From Synchiropus splendidus (lineage: Eukaryota; Chordata; Actinopteri; Syngnathiformes; Callionymidae): a stretch of DNA of 64,000 bases. Of the stretch, positions 13,476 to 46,510 are shown piece by piece. The notes below the pieces were generated by a model that worked only from the letters and a program-made list of their open reading frames with translations, did no database searches and was not told the origin of the DNA. Both the position numbers and the translations under genes were made by a program. The stretch covers positions 21,234,501 to 21,298,500 of the forward strand of contig NC_071342.1 of the NCBI RefSeq assembly GCF_027744825.2, written 5' to 3'. The stretch's first letter is position 1. Every line of letters begins with the position of its first letter.

Positions 13476-14664
13476 AGTAGAACTATAAAACTCATATTGT
13501 CTCTGACATTTTTGTCTTGTGCATTGTTTTTTTTGTTCATTATGATCCAACTGAAACATAACTTCTCATTCGATTATTTTTCTTAATCGTTCGTCTTTTC
13601 CGACTATTTCTTCTTTCTTAAAATACATCAGAATTGAAAGTAGATTTTGAAATGTATGAAACACAGAGATTATCTTTAAATGGAATATGGTTTAAAGTAA
13701 ATAAAACACCAGAAATTGGTGGGAAAGATTTTCTCTTCCGCTCCTTTCTTTGGGTTTGTCGGCTCCTCTCAACGGTCACAATAGATAACCTGGTGCCTTA
13801 GGACATTTAATGGCCCATTTCTGCTGTACGTCAATAACAGATGAGAGGCTTACTGAGGTGCTTGACTCAAGGTGTTTGATGTGCAGTTGCTTCTTTCAAT
13901 AAAAACCTGATAAATATTCATCAATGTGGCGGAACAGCCCGGCTCATATCATGCTCCCCATCATCTTGATAGATAAATCTGCCACACTCTGGTGTGAAAG
14001 CACAATACAGCGTCGTGGTGATGGATAAAACCAGCCATTAGCATGACTGACGCCCCGACAGAGCCGTCTTGTTAACGGCGGCGAGTTGTTCTCCGCGGCG
14101 GGGCAGCTGGCGGCTCGCGTTCCCTCCACTGATGGAAGGTTTTTTTACCTGACTCTGTGAAACAAGACGGTGTCCCTCGGTTAACCGTTCCCTCCCCTGC
14201 AGGGAGCACTGGCACCTGACAATTTGTGAATCTCATCCCCCGCCGTTTCTGTCGAGCGATCTGATGGCGCTGTATGCAAAAATAATGACGGCTCACGCAG
14301 CTGCGGTCGAGGATGTACATCTGAGATGGCTGATCACGGAGGTCAAGAATCGCGTTTTAAGAGCTGATATGCTGCCAGATTGTCCCATTTCTGGCTCACT
14401 AAATTAACGTGAGCACTCTTGAGTTGGCAGTGCTTTGGAGGGAAGTCGAAAATGTCCAGGGAAGACTGCGACACTGTAGTTTCATTAGTGCTTAACCTGC
14501 AGATGGCCGCATCCATCCTGGTCCTATTGAATTTAATATTTGGTTATTACATGCTGTTAACACCAACAAAATGTCTCGAAAAACAGAAAAACAGCAGAAT
14601 AACATTCTCTTAAAACATACTCACAGACAAAGCTCCCAAAATCACGACAAAGGACATGTTAAAA

Positions 14665-15255
14665 TTAGTAGTGGGACTTTAACAAGTTCATTATGATTAA
14701 GTAATTACAACATTATTACGATTAATTAGATACAACAAAAAAAAATATTTAATTGAACATTTTGCTCTCCAGACAACAGGGAACCTTTGTCAGTGCAGGA
14801 GTTCCTGCTCCATTGATCCCACGGATGCACAACACATGTGGCAGCTAGGATGAGAACAACAACAACAAACATGGAGGAATCATCCCTCAACAAAAGCAAA
14901 CAAAAGCATCTGTTTGCTTTTGTTCAGGGAGGCTTTCCACCACTCTGAATGGACTTGAAATTCTTATAACATTGAAATTCTTATACAAATATTTTCAAGA
15001 CATTAAAAGAGCTTTAGTTTAAATAAGGTGATATAAAAACTTGAATATAGCCACCATGGTGATTTATTGTGCTGTTGTCAAACTGATGCAAAACAAACAA
15101 TATTTTGTGGTTTAAATGTATGTATGGGTCCATCATCTCATTCAGTAATATACCAAATTCATTCAAGTTGAAAAATGTTAAATTAAATTAAATATTCTTG
15201 TACCATTAATCACAAATTCTCTCGTTAACTAGATTAATTTTTTAAAATCTAGTTC
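14665..15255. repeat. AT-rich DNA-transposon-like relic
   Basis: Opens with TAGTGGGACTTTAAC and ATTACGATTAATTAG and closes with ATTAATCACAAATTC and TAGATTAATTT. TTAAT-rich words in both orientations suggest a hAT-type MITE. Boundaries unsure. Confidence 0.35.
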
Positions 15256-15779
15256 CCTAGTTATAATAGGGTCACTTTCACTTTCTTCCCATACTTACCT
15301 TGCTCTGCTCACCGACCCACAGTCTTTCGGAGAATTTAAAACATCACAAAAAAGTGACTTGACACAAAAATGTTTCTGCATGAAAGATTCATCAGCCAGA
15401 GAAAGTGTGCCAACATCCGATGAAATTTAAATGCAGAGTTGATTAAATAATGAGGGATTTCTTCAACTCAGAGTGAGGATCTGCTCCTCTGCGTCTCCAG
15501 CCTTGGTTCCTCGTCGGAGTGAAAAGTACTTCCCAGGTTGGAGGAGTTCAGGACTATATTTGTGGAAATTTAACATGGTGGATCGGTCCTCTACTGTGGA
15601 AGAATATTATGAGCAAAAAAGAAAAGAAAGAATGTTTGCGTTGTTCATGCGTTCGTCATTGTAAAAACTTTGCTTTGATTGGCTCTGACTCTTCGCTGGA
15701 GTTCAGATTTTTATTTTGATTGTTTAATGCAACAAATGTTACTACGACGTTGACTTTACATGTACATGTACATACAACC

Positions 15780-16490
15780 TCCTCTTTGACCTTCCTCTCC
15801 ACCTTCTGCCTGGCAGTTCCAACCTCAACATCTTCATCTACCAATGGACTGGCTCTCTCTCTCTCCTCTGTACATGTCCAAACCATCTCCATCCAGCCTC
15901 TCTGACTTGGTCTCCTAAACACCTGAGCACATGTGCCGTCCCTCTGATCCTATCATCATCCTGCTCACTCCCAGAGAGAAGCTCAGCATCTTCACCTCCA
16001 GCTCTACCTCCTGTTTTTTCCTCAGTGCCACTGTTTCCAAACCATACAACATTGCTGGCCTCACTACTATTTTGGACACTTTCATCCTTGCCGGCACTTT
16101 TGCCGACATCCTTTGTCACACATCACACCTGACACTTTTCTCCAATGATTCCATCCTGCCATCACCCGCTTCTTCGCCTCTTTCTCACACTCTCCATCGC
16201 CCTGGACAGTTGAGCCTCAGTCCTTCAAATCCTCCACCTTCTTTATCTCTTCACCTGTCCACTTGGCTCCCTCTCATTCACACACATCTATTCCGTCTTA
16301 CTGCGACTAACCTTCATTCCTCTCCTTTCTAAGGCAAACCTCCACCTCTCTGGCTAATCTTCCACTTGCTCCCTGCTCTCACCACAGATCACAATGTCAT
16401 CTGCAAACATCATCGTCCAAGGGGCGTCTTGTCTATCTGTCAACTGTCAAACAAGAAGGAGCCCAGAGCTCAGCCTTGTACGATCTGAAA
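15780..16490 (-). mobile_element. RTE-like LINE ORF2 fragment, minus strand
   Basis: The minus strand encodes, with frame breaks, VVRPAMLYGLETVALRKKQ and WRWFGHVQRREREPVHW, the post-palm and tail regions of an RTE-type reverse transcriptase. The 16380-16450 end carries the inverted palm region. It is a 5'-truncated dead copy. Confidence 0.7.
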
Positions 16491-17639
16491 TGGCGTTGAA
16501 TTTGAAACGGACTGACTCCCGATAAATCGCAACCAAATCTTGTTGAAAGGAGACGTCATTTTCATTAGGTTCATTCATTTCCAAGGGGTGAAAGCTGGGG
16601 GATCAGTCACCAGGCCCTGGCAGAACAAACAAAAGCTCCTTGCTGCTTGGCTCATCCCACTCATGACACCATTTGCCACGGGGGTGCGAACTGACCCAAA
16701 AACAGCATGAGTAGAGGGACAAAACATGAATCTGTATTTGTGTTCAGATGCTCTGCTACACTGTTAACAGCGGTGTTCAGAGGCTCGACGGAGAGAAACT
16801 GTCTTCTGGGTTATAAGTGACGCGGTCTTTTCGCGGTGCTGATTAAATAATGATTGTGCGGCAGAAAAACAAAGTTAGTTTCATGCTCCAGGGCCCGAAG
16901 CCATTAAGGATGAGTAACAGGATTTGTTGTGATGCAAAGTAGGACGTGTTTGAGGACGGCGATGAGACTGACAGGTGCTCTCATCTGTGGACGCGCCCCG
17001 TTTTCCGCCTTTGAATCCTCCTGCTTTTAATGACATCAAGCTTCTCACACAGCCCAGAGAGCAATCGATGCGCTTTCTTCTCCCGCGCCCCTCTGTGTGT
17101 GTGTGTCTAAAGCGCTCTCTTCAGGGGAGATAAACAGGTGCCGTGTGCAGCTGGTGGTCAGAGATTACAGCCAGAGTGGTGACAGCTTCCCACCCGGAGC
17201 CAGCGCTGTCATCCCAACCGCTTCCAGGCACAAATTTTAGGGCTTGGAAGCGTAAACAAAAGTGAGCGACCCATGAATGGCACACAGCGTGTTTGTTCAT
17301 TTACGCCGTTGAACGGCATCGGCAGCTGAATTCATCCACGTCAGCGGCTGAGATGATTTCACTGTTCACTGAGAAAAAGTCAGTCGAGGTTGGAACAGCT
17401 CTGATGAAAGTGATAAAAGAAAGAAGATTTTATTACACCGCCACCCATTTTCTTTAACTCCTCTGAGGTCAGGATGCACTGCAAAAACTCAAGTTTTTTT
17501 GTCTTATTTTTAGTCAAAATATCTCATCCCACTTGATTTTAGAAAAATTGACCTTGTAAATGACATTTCTTCAAGATGGAGGGACTTATTTTAATACACG
17601 GTTTTAAATGTGTTGTTTTTTTCATAATCTGCCAGCAGC

Positions 17640-17760
17640 CAAAGTAAAGAGGCCTGGAATTCCTTCAGCAGACACCTCCTCCCACTTCTCTGGGAGCTTC
17701 CCCACTTCTCCACCAATCCCTCTGCTGTGTCCTGGGTCTGCCCCGGGGCCTCCCCCTTTA
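17640..17760 (-). repeat. LINE ORF2-tail fragment, minus strand
   Basis: CCTGGGTCTGCCCCGGGGCC flanked by pyrimidine-rich TCCACCAATCCCTCTG. Same family and orientation as 12795-13260. Confidence 0.5.
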
Positions 17761-18303
17761 TACTACTATGTTTTCTAACTTATTTATTTTTTAATTTTCT
17801 GATATAAAAATCATGATTTACGCCCGTCCTGCAGTTTGACACACCACCCTGCAACACTTGCATTGTCTATTTTGAAGACACTGTGACATCACAGACAGCA
17901 TGACATCACTCAAGTCAGAGTCCATGAAGCTTCATCTTAACACCGCACGACAGGCAATAGCCAGAAACTGTCAGTTTCATGACATTATAGCTCAAGTCTG
18001 AGGTGTAGTCCTCCTCCACATAGTGATAATATTGACATATACTTCATATCAAATCGAAGATGTTTATTTACCTCAAAATATTCAACATTTTGATATAAAC
18101 TTATGCATCAATAGCCAAATGGAGTGCACTTTGTCGGTTACAGGACGGTAAAATAAAGATACATTTGTGTCTTACATAATGTGGGTGTTTCAAATGACTT
18201 ATTCTTGATGTTATTTTCTATAAAGAATAAGTAGAAATGGCACTAGTTAGGAGGCCTGACACGTCTTATGATGAACTCAGATAAGCTTCTAGCTGCTGTC
18301 TAG

Positions 18304-18480
18304 ATGGTCCTCAGATGGTCCATCTTCAATGGCTGTCTTCCTCCTCTTCAACTCCTACGTTCTCGGTCCAAAACTGTCTCTGCTCTCCTCATGTCCCAAC
18401 CATCTGCCCTCCCTAACTTGGTCTCCACACTCATGTCCGATCCCTTCACTCCCAGTGACAGCCTTTTGGCACCTGGCGCT
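18304..18480 (-). repeat. RTE-like LINE fragment, minus strand
   Basis: CATGTCCCAACCATCTGCCC followed by AACTTGGTCTCC parallels CATGTCCAAACCATCTCC and GACTTGGTCTCC in the larger copy at 15780-16490. Confidence 0.5.
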
Positions 18481-19812
18481 CGTCGGCTCCGTTCTTGCTG
18501 AGTGACCTTTCTGAATGAAAAGCGTTGAAACAGCAGGTGTTTGTTAATGAGACCCAAACAATGAAAAGTTGGCCGACGGCGTAATTGGCCATTATCGCCC
18601 GCTAGATAACGTCGGCGAGTCCATTAACGCACTTTGGTGGACGGAAACAGACGGGGCTGAACGCATCAGGTTAGCGTCTCCATTCTCACACCTCTCACCT
18701 CCAAACTGTAACTTTCCACACGGAACCGCTCAGCGCCATTGAATTGCTAATGCGCTCCATGAATATATGAATAAGTCCCTTTTAAAAAGTCGTCATTGCG
18801 CGGCGCTGACCGGCTCCTGGGGATTCCTGATAAGGCCGGGCGACTGGCAGCGTGATATTTCACCGCAGCCTTTTTCTGCACAATTAATAAAGAGGCTCTA
18901 AAAATAGAATCATGATGCAATCGATACTCAATAGCTGCCGAGCGCGAGAGACGTGCATTTCTCAACAGGAGACGGCAACACACTGCTTCTTTTTCATCGC
19001 CAGCTTTGCTTGCTTGACTGCGTTTTTTCAGGTTCTTCAAATGGCATGACTGACAGGTTCAGGTTATTGAGGAGGACTGGCTCTGCTTTCAGGTGGACTC
19101 TGACGACAACGCTCTGATCTCCTGATGCTGCGCGTGAGATTTATCATTATTTAAAGTTTCAGGAGTTCAGTTGACTGAAATAGATAACTGAAGCCATTTT
19201 TTAAAATTATTTTTTTCTCGCCACATTGAGTTTCATACATGAATTATGGAAATGTTTTGGCGAAGTCACTGCACAAGTAAAAGATCTGTGGTCTTCAGAT
19301 GTAAAGAGCTCCACAGATTCCGGTTCACTTATGGGTAGTAACTCAAGGCTGTCACATATCGTCCCATCAAAATAGTAAGCACCATAAATAAATGGACCAT
19401 CAATTGCAAGATAAATAAAACACAATTGTTGCCAAGCTTTGATCTCACAAAAGCAACCCAAAACGGAGACAACAAACTGTATAAAATGGACAGGAACCAG
19501 TTAAAATCAGAAAGAATTTAATGCAATACTACGAAAGTGCCTGCAGGATGGGCAGCTCCTGCTCTTTCTGAGCTTTTTTGTTTTGTTCATTGGTATTTTT
19601 GTCATGTTTTTGTGTGGATTTGCTGGACTCATCATCTGGGCCTGGGACCCGGTAGCTGCCATGGTCGATTGTAGATTGCTCCAAACTGTGTGCCATTAGA
19701 CTAAAAATAAATAAACAATAAATAAATATAATAAAATACAGACAAGAAGAAGCAGTAGGTAGGAGGTAAAAAAAATAAATGTGGTTATATATAAAAACTG
19801 TAAAATAAAGAA

Positions 19813-19813
<1 letters not shown>

Positions 19814-19899
<86 letters not shown>
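19814..19899. repeat. (TA)n microsatellite flanked by a 19-bp direct repeat
   Basis: About 43 TA units with no interruption. The identical 19-mer ACTGTAAAATAAAGAAGTA lies at 19797-19815 and 19901-19919. Confidence 0.95.
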
Positions 19900-19904
<5 letters not shown>

Positions 19905-22904
19905 TAAAATAAAGAAGTAAAATACAATAAATATGCTAATTCATAATTCTGAATCATTAATTTTAACAATGATTTGAAAAACAAATCAATGCACAAAGTG
20001 GACCGTAAAATTAGACAATGGACAGAATTGAAAAACAAGACAAAAAATTATTAAATAATTAAAATTTAAAAAAGGCTAAAAGGCACTGAAAACAAGGTGA
20101 GTGAAAATACTTCAAAATGTGGCCCATTGTAGAAAATAAATAAATAAAAACATATAAATGAACATCAGAAAGAGCAACTTGTGACAAGAGAAAATGATCA
20201 AAATGCTAAAACAAGAGCTTTATGTTGATCAAACCCCCAAGAATCACAATGCTGTGGGGTTGTGGTATTTCCATAAAGTCCACAGTGGCACTAAAACCTG
20301 AAGTAAATCTGTAAACCTGAAGTAAACCAAACCTAGTTTACTGCTGAAGACTCTCGATGGGTCTGTAGAACAGCTGTGACTCACGGGTTAATGCTCAGCT
20401 GAGATTGAGTCCATGAGATTCATGATGACGGTGTCAGTCCTGTTGTCATGTGCTGAAGTGTAGATTCAAGTGGAATGATGGGCTCCAGCTCTGCTCCCTC
20501 TCAACACTGAGTGTGTCATTGGCTGGCTGAACATCTGGAGCTGAAGTGACGGTCGCACTGAGGCGCATAAGACAGTTACAGGAGGTGCTGCTGAACGCTG
20601 CGCTGCATGTGAATGAAGCCGTATCAAATATTGAGTGAGTCAGAGACACGGGCTGAAGGACACCACGCCGGATCATAAAACAGCAAAATGAATCACTGCT
20701 GTCACTCTTGTTTTGTCGCGTTGTGTGACCCAGAACAGTAAATGTCATTATCCAAATCCTGTTATCGTGCCCGCGGCATCCATCATCGTGGAGGAAACCA
20801 TATTTAGGGAGGGCTGGCTTTTGTTTAAGACTCTTGTTTTCTGCATTTTTAGCCGAGCATGACTAGCGTGCAGCAGATGGCTGTGACTGGCCTCGCTGAG
20901 GGCGAACAGAAACTGGGTCTGTTGGAGGTTGAACCGCAGAACTGGGATGAAGAAACGCTTGAGGCACCGAGTTCAGACATTGTTGACTAAAAAGAGTCAA
21001 GATGAAGGTGACTCCTGCTCCTGTTTGACAGTTTTTTTTGACAGATGATCTTCATGGGTACCGCGAAGACACATGAAATCTGAGAAATGTTGGAGGTTTA
21101 TTGTGTCAGTAGGTCATGTTCTGAATAGAGACTCGCTTGTAGCTAGATTTGTTCATGAGCAAATCTGGTTGGAAAAGACTGTTTTGCTGAGTCCAACTGT
21201 TCTACATGAGTCCTCTGGTGTCGGAAAGTAGGTGTTTTCATCGAATAGTAGAGTGACCTGAGTCTTAGTGGGAAGTAAGTCTGACTCTGGCTTGAAATTA
21301 TTCAAAAGCAAATGGTTCACTTGAGGAATGTGGAGTGAGTTGATTCCTTCATACCAAGTTGCAGACATCGAGTCTGACTTACCAAATTGCTTAGTAAGTG
21401 ATCTGACTCTTCAGATCCTTTATTTTTGTTTGTTTCTTTTTGAACTGATTAGCAAGGTCATGGATCACAGAGTGTCCAACTTCAAAGTGAAGAGTACTGG
21501 TCAAGTTTAAGTGCTGGTTATTCTAATAGTCTGTCTCTGTGACTCCGATCTTGAAACCTGTTTGCTTAGCTGTTGGTGCGTTTGACTTCCTCTTGAGTCT
21601 GTGTCCTGTCCTTTATGTTACGGTCAGTTTCTCCTGTTCTTTGAAGCCGATCCTCTTAGATATATATGTTTTTAAAAACTCTGTGACTATATTTTTTTTA
21701 ACTCTTATTTAAGTTATCCTGTTTCCGTTGTCGGTGAGCTCCTTACTTTAACTCAGATTATGGCGTGTACATTTGCCTCAGTGTAGTTCTAACAGGGTGG
21801 TGGTTCCCTCTCCTTCTCTGATCCTCTTCATCAGGAGAGTTGCTGTCGTGAAATGACCACCCAAGACGAGTGATACGCATGTGCTGAACAGTAGTTGTGT
21901 CGTAATGAATGTTTTATGGCTGATGTGGTCATAACAATTGAGTTTCAAGACAAAAATATCAGTTTGAAGAGTCAAGTTTCACATGAGAGTGAGTCATGAG
22001 TCCACTGTGACATGATAACCGACTCCATGGCCTGTATAGCAATGTGGCCACCATGAGTTCATGTGTTCACTTCTCTTGTATTTCAGTAGAGATTCCTGAG
22101 GAGTGTTGCACGGTGCATCTGCTCCACATGGATTTCTATCGATCGCTGTTCGGTTTTGAATGAAAGAGCCAGAAACAAACTCCACGAGCTTCATCTTCAT
22201 CCTGCTCCATCCACAAACACTGCCGACATTTGGAGGAGTTTGATTTAAGATGTGTGTAACTTCACTGCAGCAGGAAGTTGTGATTCACGTACGTGTCAGG
22301 ATCTGCTCTCTAAGTGGACCATAGGGAGCGACTCTGAACTCCTGCAGCGCTAGTACTGCAGCAGAGAAATTTTATATTAAATTCACTTCATTCCTCCTGG
22401 CCTTTCTCAAATTTGTTGTTAGGACAGGTATAACTAGGTCTGAAGAGAGACTCTCGGACGCATCAGGTAATACCATGAAGACTTGAGTGAGTGTGTCTTC
22501 AGTTGCCAGGAGGCCTGAGCAGAGCTGAGTCATTCACAAGTCACCAGACCCGGTACACTCAGACATATGCCTGTTAAAGTGAGCCAAAATAACAAACTTG
22601 ATAATCATTTCTTCTGAAGAAGATCGCTCTGCAACAAGTGGCCGAGGTTTGGTGTTCAGCAAGGTGGCAGAGGAAAAAAGGCTGTGACAGAGCAGTGGGT
22701 AATTCGGAACACAGGGATGAGCAGCGAGGGAGAAGAGTGACCGCAGGTATGAGAACCTCACTGGATGGAAAGATCTTATTGTAAGCACTATGCAACTTAC
22801 GTTTGCTACTTGACTGGAGCTGGAAATTCATGTTCTTCATGTGTAGCAACACCGAAAGAGGGAGACAAACCTTCTTGAGCATGTGCTGGGTTTGCCATGA
22901 TCGA

Positions 22905-23005
22905 ACCCCTTGCAAGGGAGGCATTCTGGTAACCCCCTGACAGGAGACACTTCCACCTCCTCTTGGAGGAGCTCCGAGTCTCTCCTGGACGACTGAGCTA
23001 AAGTA
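22905..23005 (-). repeat. LINE ORF2-tail fragment, minus strand
   Basis: Ends in GAGCTCCGAGTCTCTCCTGG and GACTGAGCT, the same block seen at 32865-32955. Short and degraded. Confidence 0.45.
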
Positions 23006-23167
23006 TAAGCAGCGCACTCTCACTCTCATGGCATGTCATAATATATTGACGTTGGGAAAGTGGACGTTTGCGTCCCATGCTGACGCCGAACGCAGCCTTC
23101 AGGGTTGCGTGTTCATACATTGGTGTTCCAGTGTTTTCCTTTCTGTGTAGGATTCCAGGCAGGAGGT

Positions 23168-23842
23168 GAGGGGTTCTTTACCTTTTTGATCTGCGGGCAC
23201 ACCCTGTCCATTCAAGGAACAGAAGTGATCCATGACTGTGGTGACTGATTTGAGAATGACTTATTTCATTTGTGTTCAATAACCAGACATGTAACCAAAC
23301 CAAAACCTTGTGAAATGACATGAAACCATGTGATCAGCACAAAGGTATTTGTCATGGAAAAGTCCAACCAGCAGAAGAGCCAAGTCATCTTCATCTTCAA
23401 ATTTACTAAAGGAAAAAAGAAGAAAAAAATACTCTTGATGCAAACTGTTTGGAATTGGAAAAGCTGTAAGTCATGAATACAATATTTTAAAATATATTCT
23501 TTTTCATCAATAAATTCTAAAGAAGACAAGTAAAGTGTAAATGAAAGTATCACCATAAAATTGTAAAAAATGCTCGAACAGGTGAACAGTTTTTGCTGTT
23601 GGGGAATGACATCACTTTCTTTCATTTTTTATTTTCAAGAACTTCTCCATAGTTGGTAACTATCACAGATTTGCAGCTGTCAATTTAATTCAGTGACTCA
23701 CTACTGCCACCATACGTGGCTCATGTATTACAACTGAGCGTCTCACGGCCCAAAGGTGTAAAACCAAAAACCTTCTTGCAGGCCCTCTAGGATGCGCTGG
23801 CGGCCCAACTATGGGCCCCGGCCCTTTGGTTAAGAACCACTG
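23168..23842. mobile_element. Non-autonomous hAT element, copy 1 of family A
   Basis: Left end GAGGGGTTCTTTACCTTTTT, right end (inverted) CAGTGGTTCTTAACC. The interior aligns along its length with 59552-60261 (AATAACCAGACATGT, GTCATGGAAAAGTCCA). TSD not clear. Confidence 0.65.
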
Positions 23843-24318
23843 ATCCAGACAACAGGTGAGAGTAGAAATCGAGGGAGAGCTTTCTCTTTCTCTTGGTTGA
23901 ACCAGGCAAAGTAGCTTCAGTCAAGTGAATTACCGGAGAATGTAGTCTGCTGTTCCGGAGGCTGACAGAAAGTAAAACATCAATGGACATGACTCATTAC
24001 CTTCATGAGTTAGTGAAGGTATCGATGAGCTGCTGCCTCACACACAGACCCCCAGCCCTTCCCCACCTCACCTCTCCACTCGTTTCATACCTGTATTCAG
24101 ACCCTTCTGGCGCGTCGTCCTTCCAGCAACCTTCACAAATACACCTGAAACACATGCGGCAGGATGATTTGGTTGGCGGCTGGAAGCCGAGTCGACGCCG
24201 CTCGACACGTTTTCAGCCTCAACAAAGCGCCTGTGTTAATCAACAGCTGTGGGCTGTTGTGGAAACTTATTTGCATAGAAGCACTGGTTGCAGCTCAAAT
24301 GTGCCTCAGTCATGGTGA

Positions 24319-43520
<19,202 letters not shown>

Positions 43521-44849
43521 CATCGCGCGCGTCTCCCCGGCACACGCTAGTGTCCGTGCCAACAGATACATTCTCACCACGCCGCTCCATCGTAGCCAGG
43601 AAGCTGCCGGAACGAGCCACGCACACGGAAAACAAACCGGCTTCTGTCGTCTCCTTTACTCCTCTGTAGCTCGGGTCCAGCATGAGAGATTTCTTAGCTA
43701 AACTTCTATGCAATGTTGCCGCGCAGCGATGACACCAGGAAGTGAGCGCCGCCATGATGATGACGATGACATCCGGAGCAATAGCCATCTTTGGTGGAGA
43801 TGGCTTCCCTCTCTGCCTTCAGACGGGGACACCTGAATAATTCAACACAGCTAGTGCTCTGTCTTCAGCTCTCTCTCTCACACACACATGTCCGAATGCA
43901 CAACCATGGCTTGTCATCGTGTGTGTGTGTGCGTGTTGGTGTGTGAGAGCATGCGACACACCAGGTTTAGCATTTGTTTATCCTCAGCGGAGGTTTAGTA
44001 GCGCGACCTGGTCTGGGTGGGAGGCTTCTGAGGGTATTGAGTGGGAAGCCCCGGTCAAAGAAGGGCCTCGCTTTGTTGTCGCCGCCCAGTTTTGGGTTTT
44101 CACACACAGAATTTGGAGGTTGGTCAGTGTGAATTACAGTGTGTAGCAGTTGGAGATACTTTGGGGCTCTGGTCTGTCAAAGTCTTGTTCAACGGTGAAG
44201 AGGTGTCACGGTGAAGCTAACCAGGACGCAGCCAACTTAAGTGGCGACGGGAGCCCGATTACAAAGACTATTATTTGGTTTCCTCTTGTGCTCCGTTGAC
44301 TTGTTTTGTTATTTTTCAGCCTGTCACGTCACTGGTGCTATGTTCACAGTCACAAGCACAAATCCGTGTTGAAACTCAAACTGAATCTCTTGACCTCCAA
44401 GCAAAAGCGGAATTTTTTCCCCACCGTTTTTATCATTTTCACCTCTAGTTTTCATTCATTTTTGTCTGTGTCGATCTATGATGGACGACTTCATAGTCGG
44501 GTTCCCGTGAAGGCTGTCACGTTCCTGTTGCCTCGGTAACCAGAAGCTCATTCATCCACCTGACACTCGAATCTCAGCCAGCGTCTCAGAGGCTGATTTT
44601 GAAGGACGGATGTTAGATTCCTTCAGCCGTTGTATCCCCTGATCGATGCTTCAGCGGCTAAAGCTGTTGCCATGGAAACCGAAAACACAAGTCCTATCCT
44701 TCAACTGTGGATGTTTTCCCGAGACGACTACACTCCATCCTCTCCCGCCATAAGGGCGGTGGAGAACAGACTGAAGGCAGCGCGGCGTTGTGCGAACATG
44801 TAGCAAAGGTCCACTTCGAAACCTTACTAGCCTAATAAGCTAAAATAAA
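43521..44849 (+). other. stk32c: stk32c 3' UTR and poly(A) signal
   Basis: Sequence from the stop codon to the first clear AATAAA at 44844-44849. It includes a (TG)-rich stretch near 43920. No conserved element is recognised in the rest. The end point is inferred from the hexamer only. Confidence 0.5.
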
Positions 44850-46254
44850 AAACACACATGTAAATAGAGTCGGTACTGAAACTCACCACAGTTTTATGTG
44901 GGACGTGAGCAGAAGAGCCCGTGTGAAATGGATCCTTCATGCCGTCCGTGCCGCTCTTCGCTCCAAGTGTGCGGGCACAACTTGTAGGCAATCGATGCCA
45001 AAGCTTTTCTACCATTGACATGATCATTGCCGAGGAACTGAGAGTGCGTTCGTCTTTTTTCTTTGCAAACCAACATTCCTCCCTCAACACGGATCATTTC
45101 TACGATCGTGTTGGGTTAACTGCAGAAAACAAAGTTACAACACATTTCAGGAACTGTCATTGGTTCTTATTGCATTACGAATCCCTATGATTAGCTTAGC
45201 GTAGCTTAACCAGTGTCTGGCTATAGTTATACAGCTGTTATGATGAATTTAAATGAGATTATTCAAAGCCAGGATAATTGCCACTAAAGATTCATCTGTC
45301 CAACCGTGAACAAAGTTAGAAACTTTGTGTCGAAGCAGTTCCACCTTCATCCAGTTTTGACGATAAGCTAGGTGAAGCTAGCCAGAGACAGCCTGAGCTA
45401 CGCGTAGCTCCCTAAGCTAGGCTAATGGCCGCGCTGCTCCTGTTGTGTATCATCAATTTGTCACTCATTCTCTGACACCGAGTGTACTTTCCAAAAGCTT
45501 CTTATCGAATTAAGAGATTAATCTTCTCACTGAAGCCGTCGACTTGATGTTAAGATTCCGGACGGTGATTTCCAGCTGCATCTTCCTGATCTGCCGAAGC
45601 GACTCAGACTGCCTGTGCTACTCTGCATGTACCTTTACAGTATTCGCCTGTTGCTGCCAAAAGCCTGGAGAAGTGCATGCACACGCGGCGCGAGTGTTGT
45701 GAACTGTAGCTGTACTCAATCGTATAATCGGCATGAAAATCTTTCAGAACCTGTGGGAGGATGCAGGCTGAGGTGTAATTATTTGTGTAATATCTGAGCT
45801 CCAGTTCCTCGTAGCTTCTGAGTCTGAAACCTGTGGCTTCGTTCCTTGAAGCTGGCTCTGGATGGGACAGTGTCTCCTTCACGTGTTCATGAATGCCATT
45901 TCTCCCTGGAGGCTCCGCGGCGACCTGCGACAGCACGTCTCCTCCACTGTCCACGTCGAAGCCCTGAGGAGGTGAAGGAACGGACTCCTGCTGCTCCCCT
46001 CTCCTCTCTTGGCCCAGTGTGATTCTATTTTGCATAATGGTGTTGTGCGGCGAGATTTATGACGGCTGTAAAAACGTATTAAAAAAGAAAGTCTGGAAGT
46101 GTTCCGTTTGTGTTTGACAACATGCTGCTTTGCTGCTTTGATAAAGAAAAACCTGGATTGAGCGTCGTGGAGTTTGTTTCACTCATGAAACCAAATGGAC
46201 AAAAAAACAAGGTTATCACAGAAGCATCTTTAAAAGTCAGGGTAGTATTACAGT
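44850..46254. other. Convergent spacer between stk32c and plac9
   Basis: No gene supported. A 143-codon minus-strand frame at 46035-45604 has no recognised homology (see rejected). Confidence 0.5.
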
Positions 46255-46260
46255 TTTATT
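46255..46260 (-). terminator. plac9: plac9 poly(A) signal
   Basis: AATAAA on the minus strand, about 250 bp after the plac9 stop codon. It is the first such hexamer downstream. Confidence 0.5.
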
Positions 46261-46510
46261 GGTAGTAAAGTAGTAATAACAGCAGACGTGATCGTACTTG
46301 TGAACAGAAGTGAAGCGCTTCAGGAAATGCAGTGACTCGTTGTCCTTCTGGACGTTGTTCTCTAGTTCAGTGGTAGTAATAAACCCAGGTGTGTGAGTCC
46401 AGCAAAGGTACTGCTAGTTTTAGTAGTAGAACTCATACTGCTGAATCATTGCCGGATTAAGGTTGTCGACGTCTTCGAGCGATCACATCAACCGGTTCGA
46501 ATCCCATCCC

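Noticed and set aside
19529..20038. 169-codon frame with a long Tyr-Ile repeat
   Set aside because: Translation of the (TA)n microsatellite, not a protein.
20446..20748. 100-codon minus-strand Ser/Thr-rich frame
   Set aside because: No domain, no splice context, low-complexity composition.
45604..46035. 143-codon minus-strand open frame downstream of plac9
   Set aside because: No recognised domain or homologue, no splice partners in phase, and it lies past the plac9 poly(A) signal. Kept only as an unassigned frame; conservation in other fishes would revive it.
46363..46505. Possible tRNA gene on the plus strand
   Set aside because: Box A to box B spacing is about 120 bp, far too long for a tRNA; at best a SINE relic.
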